Part shown: piece after piece, positions 11,101 through 22,659 of the stretch
Numbering within the stretch: position 1 is the first letter of the stretch
How the letters are laid out: every line of letters starts with the position of its first letter
Source of the DNA: Quillaja saponaria
Lineage: Eukaryota > Streptophyta > Magnoliopsida > Fabales > Quillajaceae
Direction of reading: 5' to 3'
Assembly (NCBI GenBank): GCA_029379385.1
Contig: CM055608.1
Span: forward strand, 23,558,350-23,622,349
Length of the DNA: 64,000 nucleotides
Program-made: the position numbers and the translations under genes
The notes under the pieces: model-generated
What the model was told of the DNA's origin: nothing
Databases searched by the model: none
Seen by the model: the letters and a program-made list of their open reading frames with translations, nothing else

Positions 11101-13382
11101 AACTTTCTATAAATATCATAATGACAAAGGTAAAAAGCCCCATCTTGATTGTTAAAAAATCCAACAATAACCGCAACAAATATGCATCCCAAATGAGTCC
11201 ATAAATAAGAAATGTCAATGTCTGATATATTCAAATAACTTTGAAATCATCTCCAATATCAAGATAAAATATCTATGTCAAGGATATTACTATGGTTTAT
11301 CCCTTTTTATTCGTATGCTTTATCTTAATACGCAACTTAGTGACTCCTCATCTGAAGACTGGATAGTCTATCATATTTTTTGGAGTGTAATGTGGACTAC
11401 ATAAAATGCATATAACCATCAACTTCTCTCTTCTCACCCACTTTATCTGAGTTCCTTAACTTCAGTTGAACAACTTTTTGATAGAAAACAATTATCCATG
11501 GAAAACGAAAAGCAAGTACAAATGGAGAGGATAAAGAGTCCTCCTAAAAAAGAAACACAAAGTAAAGCGAAGACAAAACAACAGTCATCAGCAACTAGAA
11601 CTAGGAAGCTCTCCAATCCCGCTGAATGTCTCGAAGGGATAAGCCTGAAGTGTAGACCAAAGGAAGCCACAAAAACAATTGCATCCCAAGAAGACCAGGC
11701 GACATATAGCATTCCATCAAAATTCTAGTACTGTGTTCCCACTAAAAACACCAAATAATCGCAAACATGGCACATCTCCAAAGAATCTAGTCTTCTTTCT
11801 TTCAATCAAAACTAAAGAGTATAAGCCAACAACCCCACAAAAGGATCAATGCAAAAACAATTCAGCATTTGTTTCACAACTGTTACTCCCTTCCTAGGCC
11901 TCCAAAATCTGAAACAAGTCATGATCCTAGCAAGAACTGGCACCGAAAAATGCTTTTAAACTTGAAGGATCTTGCTACCCAATGAAATTAGCAGGAAAGG
12001 ATAGGAAATAGGAAAAATAAACAACATAAGGAAAGAAACTTGCAAGAAAAGAAGAGCCAACCATCCTAAAAGGTTTCTTCTTTATCACTTTGCTCCTACA
12101 CTTCTTGCAATTACAAAAGTGTTTATCCTTGTTTTCTAGGGAGTAAAATAATAGACCCAAATTTTAACAATTATTATGAAAAAAAAATCTTCCAAAATCA
12201 TCGAAACTTTTCATCAAATTGTTAGGGACTGTAACAGTAAGTACATTGTCCATTTATAATTCGAAGGGGGAAGCCAGAAAAGCACAACCAATAACATACC
12301 ATTGAAACAAGTGAAGATCCTAAATGAGAAAAAGAAAATGTGATGCATCATAAGCATTAATTTTTATTCTTCCTCGAGCTACCTTTATATCATTGTAGGC
12401 AAATATATTACAAAAAAGATTACCAAGGAAACATTTCATATCCAAAACTTCATTTTCAAATGAAGCAAACGAAGCTTCATGAGTTGCAGAATTATGGTCA
12501 ATGACATATAAGCATATAGTGAGATATCTAAGCATTTGCAAGATAATATATGCAATAGTGACATTTTTGAGGAAAGGAGAAGAAAAAAATGATGAGGGAA
12601 CTAAGAATTACGAACCACTTAAATACCCACTCTAATATGGATAAGCCATTACTATTTGAACAATGTTCAAGGTTTTAGAGTTGTAGAACTAATATCCATC
12701 AGCAACAAGCATATAGAAGGAATACTTTAGCATTTTTAAGATATTCAATTTCCCTACACTAAGAGCCAGCAAAACAGGAAAATAGCTTAATGTGAGGAAT
12801 TACAAGTGGCATCATTATAGTAGATGATGAAATACAAATTAGGTTACCACGGCACACATTGTACATGGATTACCTGGCTGGAGAAAGCAAAAATACAATA
12901 GCAAGGAAATAAACAGTCATAGATATCATATCAAAGAAAATGCAGCATAGTCATATCTTAATTAAATTCAGAATAATAATGGAAGAAATTATACATATTC
13001 AATATAAATAAGAATTGCAATGTCAATTCAAAAACTTATAGGTGTATTTTACATGCTTTTGTAAGAGACATATAACTTTTACCAGCACTGCCACAAAGGA
13101 CAAGGAAACACATCTTTAAATATGTTTTTTTTTCTAAAATCAAGCTACAGTTCAATAATAATAACATACCATTTATCTATTACTGAATGGAAAATGAGAA
13201 ACCAAGAACAATCAAGAGAGATAGTATTAATGAAATAAATCATATACAGGCAGTTGCAGGTTGATAGTGAAGAAACTGTAGTGCAAAACATAATGCAGGA
13301 TACACTCAATGCTTTGTTGTGAGTTGTTGAGTTTTGACAACTTTTCAGATAATATCTGTCCATCAAACACGTCGTCGCTCAT
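2173..13382 (-). CDS. CID/RPR-domain protein, RPRD1/Rtt103-like (3' part beyond the left edge)
   Basis: Reconstructed coding exons on the minus strand: 13382-13304, 10981-10734, 4295-4140, 4031-3875, 2443-2304 and 2208-2173. All have GT-AG borders and matching phases (1,0,0,1,0), giving 272 residues that run off to the left. Residues 1 to about 137 form the CID (RPR) domain, which in this family binds the phosphorylated C-terminal repeat of RNA polymerase II in the nucleus. Recognisable stretches are MSDDVFDGQILSEKLSKLNN at the start, FLYLANDILQNSRRKG and EFWKVLPADLK in exon 2, and VDIWEERKVFGSRGQ opening exon 3. Residues about 215-272 are Gln/Glu/Ala/Leu-rich and look like the coiled coil of the family. 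The ATG at 13382 matches the family's start. Intron 3 (10733-4296) is 6.4 kb and filled with retroelements; intron 1 is 2.3 kb. No stop or frameshift is seen in the exons. Family assignment is from recalled homologues. Confidence 0.88.
2466..2510. repeat. Low-complexity C-run/A-run
   Basis: A run of about 17 C, then AAACACCCCC and a run of about 14 A, just upstream (in gene orientation) of the CID-gene exon at 2443. It lies within the intron, close to the acceptor side, and its length is likely to vary or be mis-sequenced. Confidence 0.8.
5648..5838 (+). repeat. Solitary 5' LTR of the copia remnant
   Basis: 191 bp with TG...CA ends directly followed by a copia-type primer-binding site at 5839. 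No matching 3' LTR was found in the window. Confidence 0.65.
6988..7605 (+). pseudogene. Copia reverse-transcriptase fragment
   Basis: The open part (6988-7425) carries the start of the copia reverse transcriptase: WRQVMVVEMGVLHTNGTWEL, FKWVYTVK, then YSPVAKVTFVKVFISLA and LDSKNAFLHG. The last contains the first catalytic Asp region (usual form QLDVKNAFLHG, here LDSKNAFLHG). Continuation in other frames reads SLYSMKQSPRA (usual form LYGLKQSPRAW), then a piece near FICGWHCNHK corresponding to the YVDDI region with Tyr-Val and both Asp lost or shifted. It cannot be active. Confidence 0.8.
7624..7790 (+). repeat. Dispersed repeat, copy 1 (inverted relative to 13720-13885)
   Basis: The stretch 'gttgtcaagatcaagatctt' followed by 'aactaggatc' is the reverse complement, with scattered changes, of the sequence ending at about 13883. 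Similarity continues through 'aaaataccctttaaaaatac' and 'aagtcataatgctatac'. It abuts the truncated end of the copia remnant and may be the insertion that truncated it. Confidence 0.7.
7915..9075 (+). mobile_element. LINE (L1-type) remnant, C-terminal ORF2 region
   Basis: The plus-strand frames give the end of a plant LINE ORF2: SLASPWKF and ASNGTHICFWKDVWIWN, then a zinc-finger-like reverse-transcriptase-associated segment (KFIWKAKVHLKSRLLC, HLFLHCPF-like text near 8770), and FFAIIWRVRLECNVRIFRDH at about 8930. All parts are broken by stops and frameshifts, and no 5' half or catalytic reverse-transcriptase core is present. It sits in the sense direction of the copia remnant, antisense to the host gene. 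A 5'-truncated insertion is the usual LINE outcome. Confidence 0.75.
7957..8303 (+). repeat. Tandem duplication of about 170-176 bp inside the LINE remnant
   Basis: The segment from 'gtgattaagagcaagttttg' to 'gaggatgtttgg' (about 7957-8127) is repeated directly as about 8128-8303 ('gtgattaagagcaaattcgg' to 'aaggatgtttgg'), with mismatches and small indels. The second copy keeps the better match to the LINE protein. Confidence 0.85.
9640..10250 (+). mobile_element. Second LINE remnant (3' end of ORF2)
   Basis: The plus strand reads FPWKYVWHSKVPSKVTFFV at about 9680-9740, then LNHILIADNLMNKG, and after a frame change ETMDQLFIQCPNATTL. This is the usual order of the zinc-knuckle region after the reverse transcriptase of plant LINEs ('W.SKVPSKV.FF.W', 'E...HLF..C'). 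A 3' UTR-like tail runs to about 10250. It is too decayed to encode anything. Confidence 0.65.
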
Positions 13383-13719
13383 GCTGTTGTTTGGCAAGTT
13401 TTCACATACCCTGCAGTTATTCTCATAACATACAAGAAAACACAGTAAATTAAAAGAAGCATCTTGATACACGGAAAGAACATAAAACAATCATCATTGA
13501 TAAAGGCCAGTCAGCTATTGGGATTTCTTACATCCATCGAATCAAGAGTAATTAAAGTATTTTAACATATGTTTATGTCAATATTATTTAGTTTAAAATG
13601 AAGCTATCTTACTCATATGAGCATATGAATATGTAACAGATAATTTTAGGCAGAACCCAAGAAATTTCAGAAATCACATGTTCTCGTGGTAACTTTTAAA
13701 AGAATTGTATAGCAGATAG

Positions 13720-13885
13720 ATGTCTGAAAATATTGTTGTATAACATTATGACTTATTATAAGTACTAGTATACTTATATTTTTAAGGTGTATTTTGCAAA
13801 TTTTTAAGGTGTATTTTTTGATCTTATAGTTCAATCTTCTAGACCCTCTAAGATCCTAGTTAAGATCTTGATCTTGACAACCTTG
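13720..13885 (-). repeat. Dispersed repeat, copy 2 (inverted partner of 7624-7790)
   Basis: The reverse complement starts 'gttgtcaagatcaagatctt' and 'aactaggatcttagagggtc' and continues through 'aaaatacaccttaaaaatat' and 'aagtcataatgttatac', matching copy 1. It lies in the 5' leader intron of the CID-domain gene. Confidence 0.7.
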
Positions 13886-14674
13886 TCCGCACGAACAACT
13901 CCTCTTTCACTTTTTCATATAAATAATGGGTGCAGGGGTAGGGGAATCAGAACTTAGGAGCCACTCATTGGGAGTCAGTGCTATTAAAAGAGCTCTCAGC
14001 ACTAGCTTAGCCATACAGACAAGTTGAGGCAAAGTCCTAGCACCTTGCATGCAACCTGCAAAGGTGCCTTCGATTGGGCACTGCCTGACATGAAGCAAGG
14101 GACACTTATGACAACACCTGAATCTTCTTAATATTGGAATATGAAAATACAGTAATGGAGGAAATGGATTACAGAGAAACGGCATTTCAGAGGAGGGAAG
14201 AAGAAAAAAAAAAATAGATGAAAATGAGAAGAAAGAGGGAGACAAGGAAAATTAAAAAAAAAAAAAAAAACAGTAAAAAGAAGATTTAAAACACAGTAGG
14301 AAGAGATCAAAATCAGGCTTAGAGGAGTGGGGAAGAGAAGCTAAATAGATGAAAACAAACAGCACAGAGATACCAAAACAAAAAAAAAGTAGAATAAGAT
14401 GAAAATCATAGTAGGGATTAAAAAAAAAAAAAAAACAGAGAGAATATCATAAATGAAACTCAAAAAAATAGACCAAAGACAACTAATATAAAGAACAATA
14501 GTTCAGTTAATCAAATATCTATTGTATATATGATGTCAGGTAACTGATAATTATATCATGTAACTTAGCACCTGACTTTGCTCCGGTGATATAGGGTTGA
14601 GGCGCCTAGAAGGTTTTAACAACACTGATGGGAGTTGGAGCAATTAGACCAACAGGACACAGGTCATTGGTTAT

Positions 14675-15260
14675 ACTAACAACTAGCATTGCAACTGTGG
14701 AGATCTAAGAAGGCTATATGTCAGTTGCCTGATGTGTACTTCATATGTTTTTGTAGTTGTGACACCAACGGCTATCTTTTTCTCCATTGTTCCATTGCAT
14801 GGAAGATTTGGGAATTGGTAAATAGCACTTTTTATGAACATCATATTTTTCCTCATGATTTGCGTGGCTTGTTATTGATTCATCTTAGGGGTTATGAAAG
14901 GCTGGGAAGTTACTTTCAAGAAGTCCCATGGTATTGGCAACCAGTTGTATTTAGTAGGAGAGTTTTGATAAAACATTTACGGCCGCATCTTAAACACCAC
15001 AATTAATATAAGATAAAATGGTTTTATTGAGTTCCCTATAGTCTTATTCCTATGGGTTCTTTTAACAGCCTTCTTTATTTGACATTCAGTCAGAATGGCA
15101 ATCCCATTTGTATAAATTGTAATTTTGGTTCTTGTTACTTTTATATGAATATATTTTCTTATTGTAGAAGGATTCCTTGTCCTCTTCTATGTACTCTTTC
15201 TCATTCTTTCGTAACAAAATTTCTTTTTCTATTGAAAAGTCAAAAAAAGGTAGATAGACT
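14675..15260 (+). mobile_element. Third LINE remnant (ORF2 tail)
   Basis: The open frame 14689-15006 carries NGYLFLHCSIAWKIWELV, matching the conserved LFLHC...W.IW motif at the end of plant LINE ORF2. The sequence to about 15250 (CRRIPCPLLCTLSHSF) resembles a LINE 3' region and ends in a short A-rich tail. The 5' part is missing. Confidence 0.55.
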
Positions 15261-16679
15261 ATGATGGAACTTTCTTTCTCATTCTTTCATAACAAAATTT
15301 CACTTGGCTATTTGGTTAGCTACTACAAGCAGATGAAAATGTAACTAGTTGGTGATAAGAAGCAGTGATTTAGGTTTAGGTATGTGCCTAAAAACATTTC
15401 CCCAATCAGAAAACGGTCACAGATATTTTAGTTTGGGTTTGGTTGCTCATAGGCAAAGGTGATAAGAAGTAGCAACCTCCAAAATAGAGAGCTTGATTCT
15501 AAGGGTGGAAAAACTGTCACATAATCAAGCAAATGAAAATTTATTGCTCAGCCATATCCTTTGTTTTCTCCATTGGGATGTGATATAGTTGGTCATTTGA
15601 CTCATATTCTTTTTTAGAAAGATTTATAGTAAAGGAAATACTCCTTTTTCTACTGATCTTCCTTGTTCTTTTGTTCTTGTAATATTGATATTGTTTCTGT
15701 TACCAACTTACATTCCTTTGACAGAAAGTTGGCTCCTAATAACTTCTAGTTCTTTAGAAATCCAAATGACAGAGAGGCATTTGGCTTTCTTCTTTTGCTT
15801 GCTATTCTTATGTTATCCAATAATAAAACAATCGAAATCAAAGTACCATTACTGGGGAATTAAATTTCACCCACTCCATCCAAAACATTGCTGTGCTAGG
15901 ATGTCTTTTGTGGTGCTTTTGGCTGGAATGTATATTATGCTTTCCAGAATCTAGAGAGATCCTTAGAGGGGTTAAAGAAAATCTTTTTCAGTTTTTTTGA
16001 ATTTTTTTTTTCATGCTTCATGTAAGGGGGGAAGTGGTAGATGGATACAATGAAAGTTAGCCTCTGTATTTTCTTAGTGGGTTTTTCTTTTGCACACTCC
16101 TAGTTCACATAGCTTGCACTCCCCAGGAGTCTTCTCGGTAAATGTTTACTTATCAAATTAAGGAATTTGGTTCAGCAAAAAGAAACCCACAAGGAATTTC
16201 AAAACCCCAGGTTTTGAATGAAAAGAATATGGCTAAAACAGAAGTGTTTTGTTTTGAACGAAACCATGACTATGAATGGATGCCCATAAATTAACCTTTT
16301 TTTCTTCAAAGGATATCCAAAGTTGACATGTAATTATCGGAGCAATAGGAAATTTGACGCAATAATATGGCAATAGATCCAGAAAACTCACCTGAGCAGC
16401 AGACTGTCGGAGACACGGCCGCAGAAACAATATTCACCTCAGGCGTCACGTCCTACCGGTTCTCGTGTCCTCTCTCTGTCTCTCTCGTTCCTTGTTTCTG
16501 GTTCCTCTTCAGTCTTTCACAGCAAACCAAAGTAGTAATATCAACTTACTCTACGGCTCTTCCCCAGTTTCACGATTTCATTTTAGATTTTTTATTTTAT
16601 TTTATTTTTTAAAATATTTTTGGTTTCGTTTTCACAGTTTTTTGTTTTTTATTTTTTTATTTTGAGGTCATTTAAATAT

Positions 16680-19600
16680 TACATAATTTTTTTTAATTGC
16701 TCTATTTTTTCTATTATAATTCTAACAGATTTAATTTTCTCCAATAAATCTTTAATCTATTCAAAATTATCAAATCCTGATAGAATATAATAAAATTAGT
16801 GAATAATGACAAAATAAATATTAATGAATGAATGAAATGTCACATAAAAATTGAGTTAATTATTAGATAATTTTGTTTTCTCAATTTCAAATTTTAAATC
16901 AAGAACTTTACTTTTTAAAAATGAAATTTTCTCTTAGATCATCATCATATAGATTTCGATTTGAGACTAGTCCTATTTGAATTTGGATCAAATTAACAGT
17001 GCACGAATAACCTGACACGGCCCAATCTAGTCCTGTCAATCTACCCTAACGGATATGAACCCTCCACCTTTTGGATTAAATAAATAGCTACTATTGCATT
17101 GAGAAGTTAGACAATTGTTTGATTTAAGTTTATTATTTGTTTTAAACAATGAGGATTACACTATTTCTATTTTGGTACTTGAAGAATTATTTTTTAATCA
17201 GATTTTACAATATTCAAATTTTTTATTTTTTTAATTTGGTTCTCCATGATTTAATTGTTTTCAAATCAGATTCTTAATCAACTCAAAATTATTAAATTCA
17301 ATATAATTAGGTAATATAGTTAGGAATACCTAAGAAGAATTTAAGATCTATGAAAAAAAATTCAGGAGTAACATTTAAAATTGAAACTTTTAATTTTTGT
17401 AATTCATATGATTTTTGCTTTCTACATTAATATTCATTTATTCATCATCTCCTAAAAAACAAGTTAGCTAATTTTGCTATATTCTATTTCAATTTAATAA
17501 TTTTGACTTTATTAAAAAATTAATTTAGAAAAAAAAAAAACATGGAGGAACAAAATAGAAAAAATTTAATCCTAAATGACTTGATTAGAAAAAATAATCC
17601 ATCAATGATCAAAATAAAAAATAATATAATTCTCAATGACCAAAATAGTAAATAAGTCTTTAATTTAGTAAACTAATAATATATGTGGAAAGTATTCAAT
17701 AAAATAAAAAAATTAATGGATTAATTTTTTTAAGTAATGAAATTATTTATTATTATATTAAATATAATTATCAAAAATATATTTTCATATTAGTAGAGTA
17801 TAGTTTTTTTTTTTTTTTCCGTCTTTTAATTTTTTATATATTTTAGAATAATAAAGTCATTTGTTTATTTTCATCTTATTTTTAGATAATTCAAAAAAAT
17901 ATAATATTTGAAATGTGATTAAAATTAAATTTGATATTATAAATTATAAATCCCAAATCTAAATCTCAGTCATTTTTCTACTAAACATTAGATTTTAAAT
18001 TTTTTTCATTTAGTTATCCGTATCCAAACAAACGAAATTTAAATAAATAGATTTCAAATTGTGGTATCACAAATTGATGGATTTGATATAGATGAATATC
18101 AAATTCTTAAATCTCAAATTCATTATCCAAATAAATTATTTAGGACTCGTTTGGTATATCATATAAAAATAATATGATAGTATAAAACAATGTAGTTAGC
18201 TATTTTATATAACATTTAGCATCAATATCATAATATAGGCTTATACTATTGACTCCTCTTATATTATGCATGTTAGTATATACAACCTAATACATAATAT
18301 AATTTTATAATATATTATCTTATACGATGTTTTAAACGAGTTAGTATTTTATCTAAATTTAAAAATTTTAAATTGATTAAGAATCATAGTCTTTTAAAAT
18401 TAAAAATTGAAGAACTAAATTAAAATTAAAAAAAAACCATTAAATCTAGAAAGCTTCTTTTTTTCTTTTTTTTTAAGTAGTGCAATTTTTGGATACCAAA
18501 ACAATAAGTTAGCCCTTTTCTTTTCCTTGTGGTATGTATCTTATAAGAATATTTAAAAAAGTTATTCTAATTTTTTTAAAAAGTATTGTATAATTTAAAA
18601 ATTAAATTTCATAATCTAATAATTATTAGAAGAATATTTTTTAAAAAACAAATGAAAATTCATCATCCCTTTAATATGTTTTCAAAAAATGAAAAAATTG
18701 ATCTTTATAATTAAACTTAGATTTATATGCATGTCACTTGTTCTTTGTTAATTTCCATAAAAATGAATTTAGATTTATTTATTTTTAGTTCTCATCATGA
18801 AAAAAAATTAAAATTCAAGTTGAATTTGAAAATTATTTAAATATATATATAGATATATATTTTTAGAAAAAAAATATAAAAAGAGATAATGGGAATTTTT
18901 ATTAATTTTTAGAATTTGTTTTTATTTTTCATTAATGATAATAATTTATTTTTTCTACTAATTATTAAATAATAAATTTTAGTTTTCTAAATTAAATAAT
19001 GTTTTTTTCTAAAAAATTAGTCTACTTAATTAATATTCTTAAGTTTGAAATTGAATAAAAATAGGGTAAAAGTGGTATAAAAAGTGTTAATATAAAATTT
19101 AGGACTTATTTGAAAGAAAAATTTTAAAGTAGGAGTTGTGGAGAATGAAAATTTATTGTAGGACTTATTTGGAATCTCAAGGAAGAAGGAAAACTTACCT
19201 TTATTTTTCCCTTTGTTTTTTAATTATTCTCTTAACTTTTATATTTTGTAGTGTTTGGTATTTTTGGTAGTGCAAAGGCTTTGGTAAGTGGTAAGCTTCT
19301 TAGTGTTTTCAAAGGTAGAAAAGGACAGCCTTAGGATTTTTTGTAGAAAGGGTTTGAAAATTATTACCCAGCAACTGCAAACATTAGTTGTTGAAAAAAC
19401 TTAACCTTTTTAAACACTAGCTCCATCCCACGCTCATAGGCTCTTTAAAAAAAAAATTATGTAAATTGACAAAAGGTTAAATTTAGTGTCTAGGTGTTTA
19501 AATTTTTTTTTGTTTAATGTTATGCTTCTTGATTAATCTAAAAAGCATTTGAATTATTTTCTTTCTCTAATTTCCATGGGCTAATTTTTTTGTATATATT

Positions 19601-19820
19601 TGCAGAGAAGTATATAATATATAAATAGTGTAATATAATTAAATTGACATTGTGGATTCTACATCTTTCCATAATTGAGGGAATATTTGAAATTTGCACT
19701 TTTAGTGGAATCTGGTTGGATTAATTAAGAATGATGTTGTTCCTTATATCATTTTAAAATTATATAATATATATTTGTAGTCAAAATGACTGAAATAAAT
19801 AGTCATTGCATATTTAAAAT
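16680..19820. other. AT-rich intergenic DNA between the CID gene and the MULE
   Basis: No coding frame or domain is recognisable. The stretch is dominated by A/T runs and short direct or inverted A/T-rich repeats. It contains one short inverted-repeat element at about 18143-18340, listed separately. Nothing else supportable was found. Confidence 0.6.
18143..18340. mobile_element. Short inverted-repeat element (MITE candidate)
   Basis: The left end, GGACTCGTTTGGTATATC, resembles the reverse complement of the right end, CTCGTTTAAAACATCGTATAA. TTA flanks both sides (18140-18142 and 18341-18343). The interior is AT-rich and non-coding. Size of about 200 bp and TTA flanks fit a Tourist-like MITE, though the ends match imperfectly. 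Confidence 0.5.
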
Positions 19821-19823
19821 ATA

Positions 19824-20577
19824 GGATCAATTATATTTTATTCCCATGAACTACTATCTGTTTTGCAATAATCCCACATAAATTAACTATCGAATTAGGC
19901 ACATAACCTCTTATCTGAGTCATAATTAGCAAATAACCACTACTCGTCTAAATTAACCATTAAATATAACAAATTAACCCATAAAAAACTAAATTATCCT
20001 TATCATAATTTATTTTTTTATGTATTTTCATTTTTATATCTTTTTATTTTTATTTATTATGAAAGTAAACTCTTTATATTGATTCAATTTTAGCATACAT
20101 AAATAATATTTGAATCATTCATAATTTTTATTTTCTTGTCATAATATTTAAATTATTAATATTATTATATTGCTTTTCTCATTTATAGAAATTATACAAG
20201 CTAGTTGTTTCAATTTGTATTTTAATGATAAAATTTTCATCAAAATTTTTATTTTCTTATTATTGTATTACATATTAAAGAATATACTAAAATTGAATAA
20301 ATATAGAGATTTTAATTGTTAGAAAAAAAAAAAATAAAAAAAAAAAAAAGATAAAAGAAGAAATAAGAGATAGAAAGTGAAAGACATAAATAAATAAATA
20401 AAAACTTATATTATGGATTGTTTAGTTTTTTTAAAGTTAATTTGTTAGATTTTAATTTGGATGATTGAGGACTATTTGCTAACAATAACTCAAATAAGGG
20501 GTAATGTGCCTAACTTGATAGTTTGTGAGGTGAATGCAAAATGGATGGTAGTTCAAGGGAATAAAGTGTAATTGACC
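19824..20577. mobile_element. Non-autonomous element with long TIRs and a 10-bp target duplication
   Basis: The left arm (about 19824-19955, starting GGATCAATTA and containing 'gaattaggcacataacctct') matches the reverse complement of the right arm (about 20450-20577, starting GGTCAATTACACTTT and containing 'aagttaggcacattacccct') over roughly 130 bp. The flanks carry TTAAAATATA (19814-19823) and TTAAAATGTA (20578-20587), a 10-bp duplication with one mismatch. Long TIRs with a 9-11 bp duplication are the mark of Mutator-like non-autonomous elements. No transposase is present; the interior is A/T-rich with an A-run. Confidence 0.75.
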
Positions 20578-20914
20578 TTAAAATGTAATTATAATGAGAA
20601 AGAAGTGTGAAGAGTTTTTTGTTCAAAGCATTTGCCAACATTGTATTATATGAATATTTTATTGTAATATAATCTTTAATTAGTATATATATTAAGTAAA
20701 GTGGATTATGTGGTACCCTATCTGATTTGTGGGGTTTTAAATACCTAACCTACATGGTACAAAAGAAATCGTCATTTTCACTACAATTTATCTGAGTTCG
20801 TTGAAAACTTTAAACCTATTAGCCTGATGAAAGCATTGTATAGAAATTAGATTTTAACCCCAACCAAACTTGTGAATTTGATCACATAATTTGGGATTTT
20901 GCAAAATCCTTTAA

Positions 20915-21737
20915 GGTCTGTTTGGATCCTAAGAATTGGGCTACTAGAATTGGAATTGGTGGTCCAATTCTAACTTTTTAGTTTGGGTTACTTATGGAAT
21001 TAGACTTGCAATTCAATGATCCAATTCTAAAGAATTGAAACATAACTAAAAATATGTCCTCTTAATTTTTAGGGGTTACCCAAAAAATTCACAATTTCAT
21101 GGAGGCCTTCTCTCTTCTTTGTTTATCTTAATTCAGAGACTACATCCATTGTAAGCAACAACTCATTGTCATCGGAGTCTACCTTGATGTCACTCAAAGC
21201 TCACTGCCCAATCTTTAGAATCTCGTCTGAATCTACTATGAATTTGTCGAAAATACAAATCGGTAAATGCTCCCTTCAAAATCAACAAATCACACCTGTA
21301 ACAAACTTGAAACCTTAATCCACCATTTTTCGTATGCAATTGCCCACAAATGATGCTTCAATTATCCATAAATGGTTCTTCAAGGTTCTCAAACTCACTC
21401 ATTTTACAACTTCTTCTAACCCTAAGCTAACTCACTATGTCCATAAACCCCTTGCCCCCATATCACCCTCAACCTTCCTATCCATGTCATTTAGTATATT
21501 GCAAGTCTAGGTTTTCAAATTGAACCATATGCTTCTTAGATACCTTAATGAATTCGACGAATTTTGGCCCTCTCCAACTAGCCTTATTCCATCTGTCATT
21601 GTCTTCTCTAACATGTATAATTCCAATTTGTAAATTTTTATTGAATCCAAACTAAAAATTTGTAATTTATATCAATTTAAAATCTACCATAATTAGAATT
21701 GAAGTTATAATTCCAAATCTAGGATCCAAACGGACCC
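20915..21737. mobile_element. PIF/Harbinger-like non-autonomous element
   Basis: The ends are GGTCTGTTTGGATCCTA on the left and the reverse complement of GGGTCCGTTTGGATCCTA on the right. TAA lies outside each end (20912-20914 and 21738-21740). The arms continue to match for some tens of bases (AGAATTGG-type repeats). The interior, about 21090-21630, is less AT-rich than its surroundings and has no open frame. It may be captured host sequence, but I cannot identify it. Confidence 0.65.
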
Positions 21738-22659
21738 TAATGGTTTTGGGCTCTAACCCTAACCCTTATACAACTCTTACTAGGCAGTTTTATTATGTCT
21801 TCTTTCCAGCTACTCAGCTAAAACCTTGATTTGAAAAGAGATCAACACCTTGCCAAACTCTCCTTCCTATTTCTGAACTGCTTCCAGTTGATGGCTATTA
21901 TGCCTTTTCATGCTCTTTTTATTTGTATTATTAGTCTGAAATTTGTTCAGATCTAGTTTGAATTTGGAGTAAAAGCTTTGGAGATGGTAGAATTTTGTTT
22001 TTATGGGATCCAAATTTATTTTTAAGTAGTTTAAATTTTGACTCCATCTTCATTTAGCTCCACCCTTCATAAGCTTACTCAAAATTTGGTTTCTTAAAAT
22101 TTTCTGGACTACATTTTTAAGTTCAGTGATGAAAGTAGCACAAAATTAGCTCTAGAACTCCAATGGCATCCTTTGATCTCTCATTCCAATTTTGTCTAGT
22201 GATAGATAGTTCTTGTAATACAAACTAGTTATGCTTTTTGTGTTATTTTTCTTGTATTGCTTTGTAATTTTGGTTTATGTTGTCATGATTTTACAAGAGT
22301 GTTGAAGCATAGCAATTCAGATCTCAAGCAACTCATTAATGGCGGAAAATTGATATACGGGGTGAAATTGATATACAGGGTAAAATTGATAATATTTATA
22401 TTACAGTTATGTCAAAATATAAAAATCCAAATTAAATGGCAAATTCCTCGTAACAAATCCACAGTCATTTTGCCGGTTAACATCTCCTTATGCCCATCTC
22501 AATTGTTTTACACCTGTCCATTACAATTGGGTATTTAGAACCCTAGTTTTTCACATTGGGTACTGTATAGTCCCATAAAAGTTAAAAGAATATGGAACCG
22601 TACACCATCTTTAAACGAGTACAATCAACTAAAATTACAATGTAGACACTAATAACTAA

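Larger units (their letters stand above)
13410..16570 (-). other. Predicted 5' UTR exon and leader intron of the CID-domain gene
   Basis: On the minus strand a CAG|GTGAGT donor ends at 16392, preceded by a GC-richer stretch (about 16393-16480) unlike the AT-rich surroundings, as expected for a first exon. A CTGCAG acceptor lies just upstream of the start codon (exon resumes at 13410). The transcription start would be near 16.5-16.6 kb, where the minus strand is GA-rich. The leader intron would be about 3 kb and contains a LINE remnant. This is inference from splice signals and base composition. Confidence 0.5.

Noticed and set aside
11443..11897. Overlapping frames of 72-89 codons in intron 1 of the CID gene
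   Set aside because: No domain, both strands open over the same bases, and located between well-supported exons with matching phase.
22257..22538. 93-codon plus-strand frame
   Set aside because: No recognisable domain; built partly from a short repeated motif (GGTGAAATTGATATAC-like); no splice or homology support.
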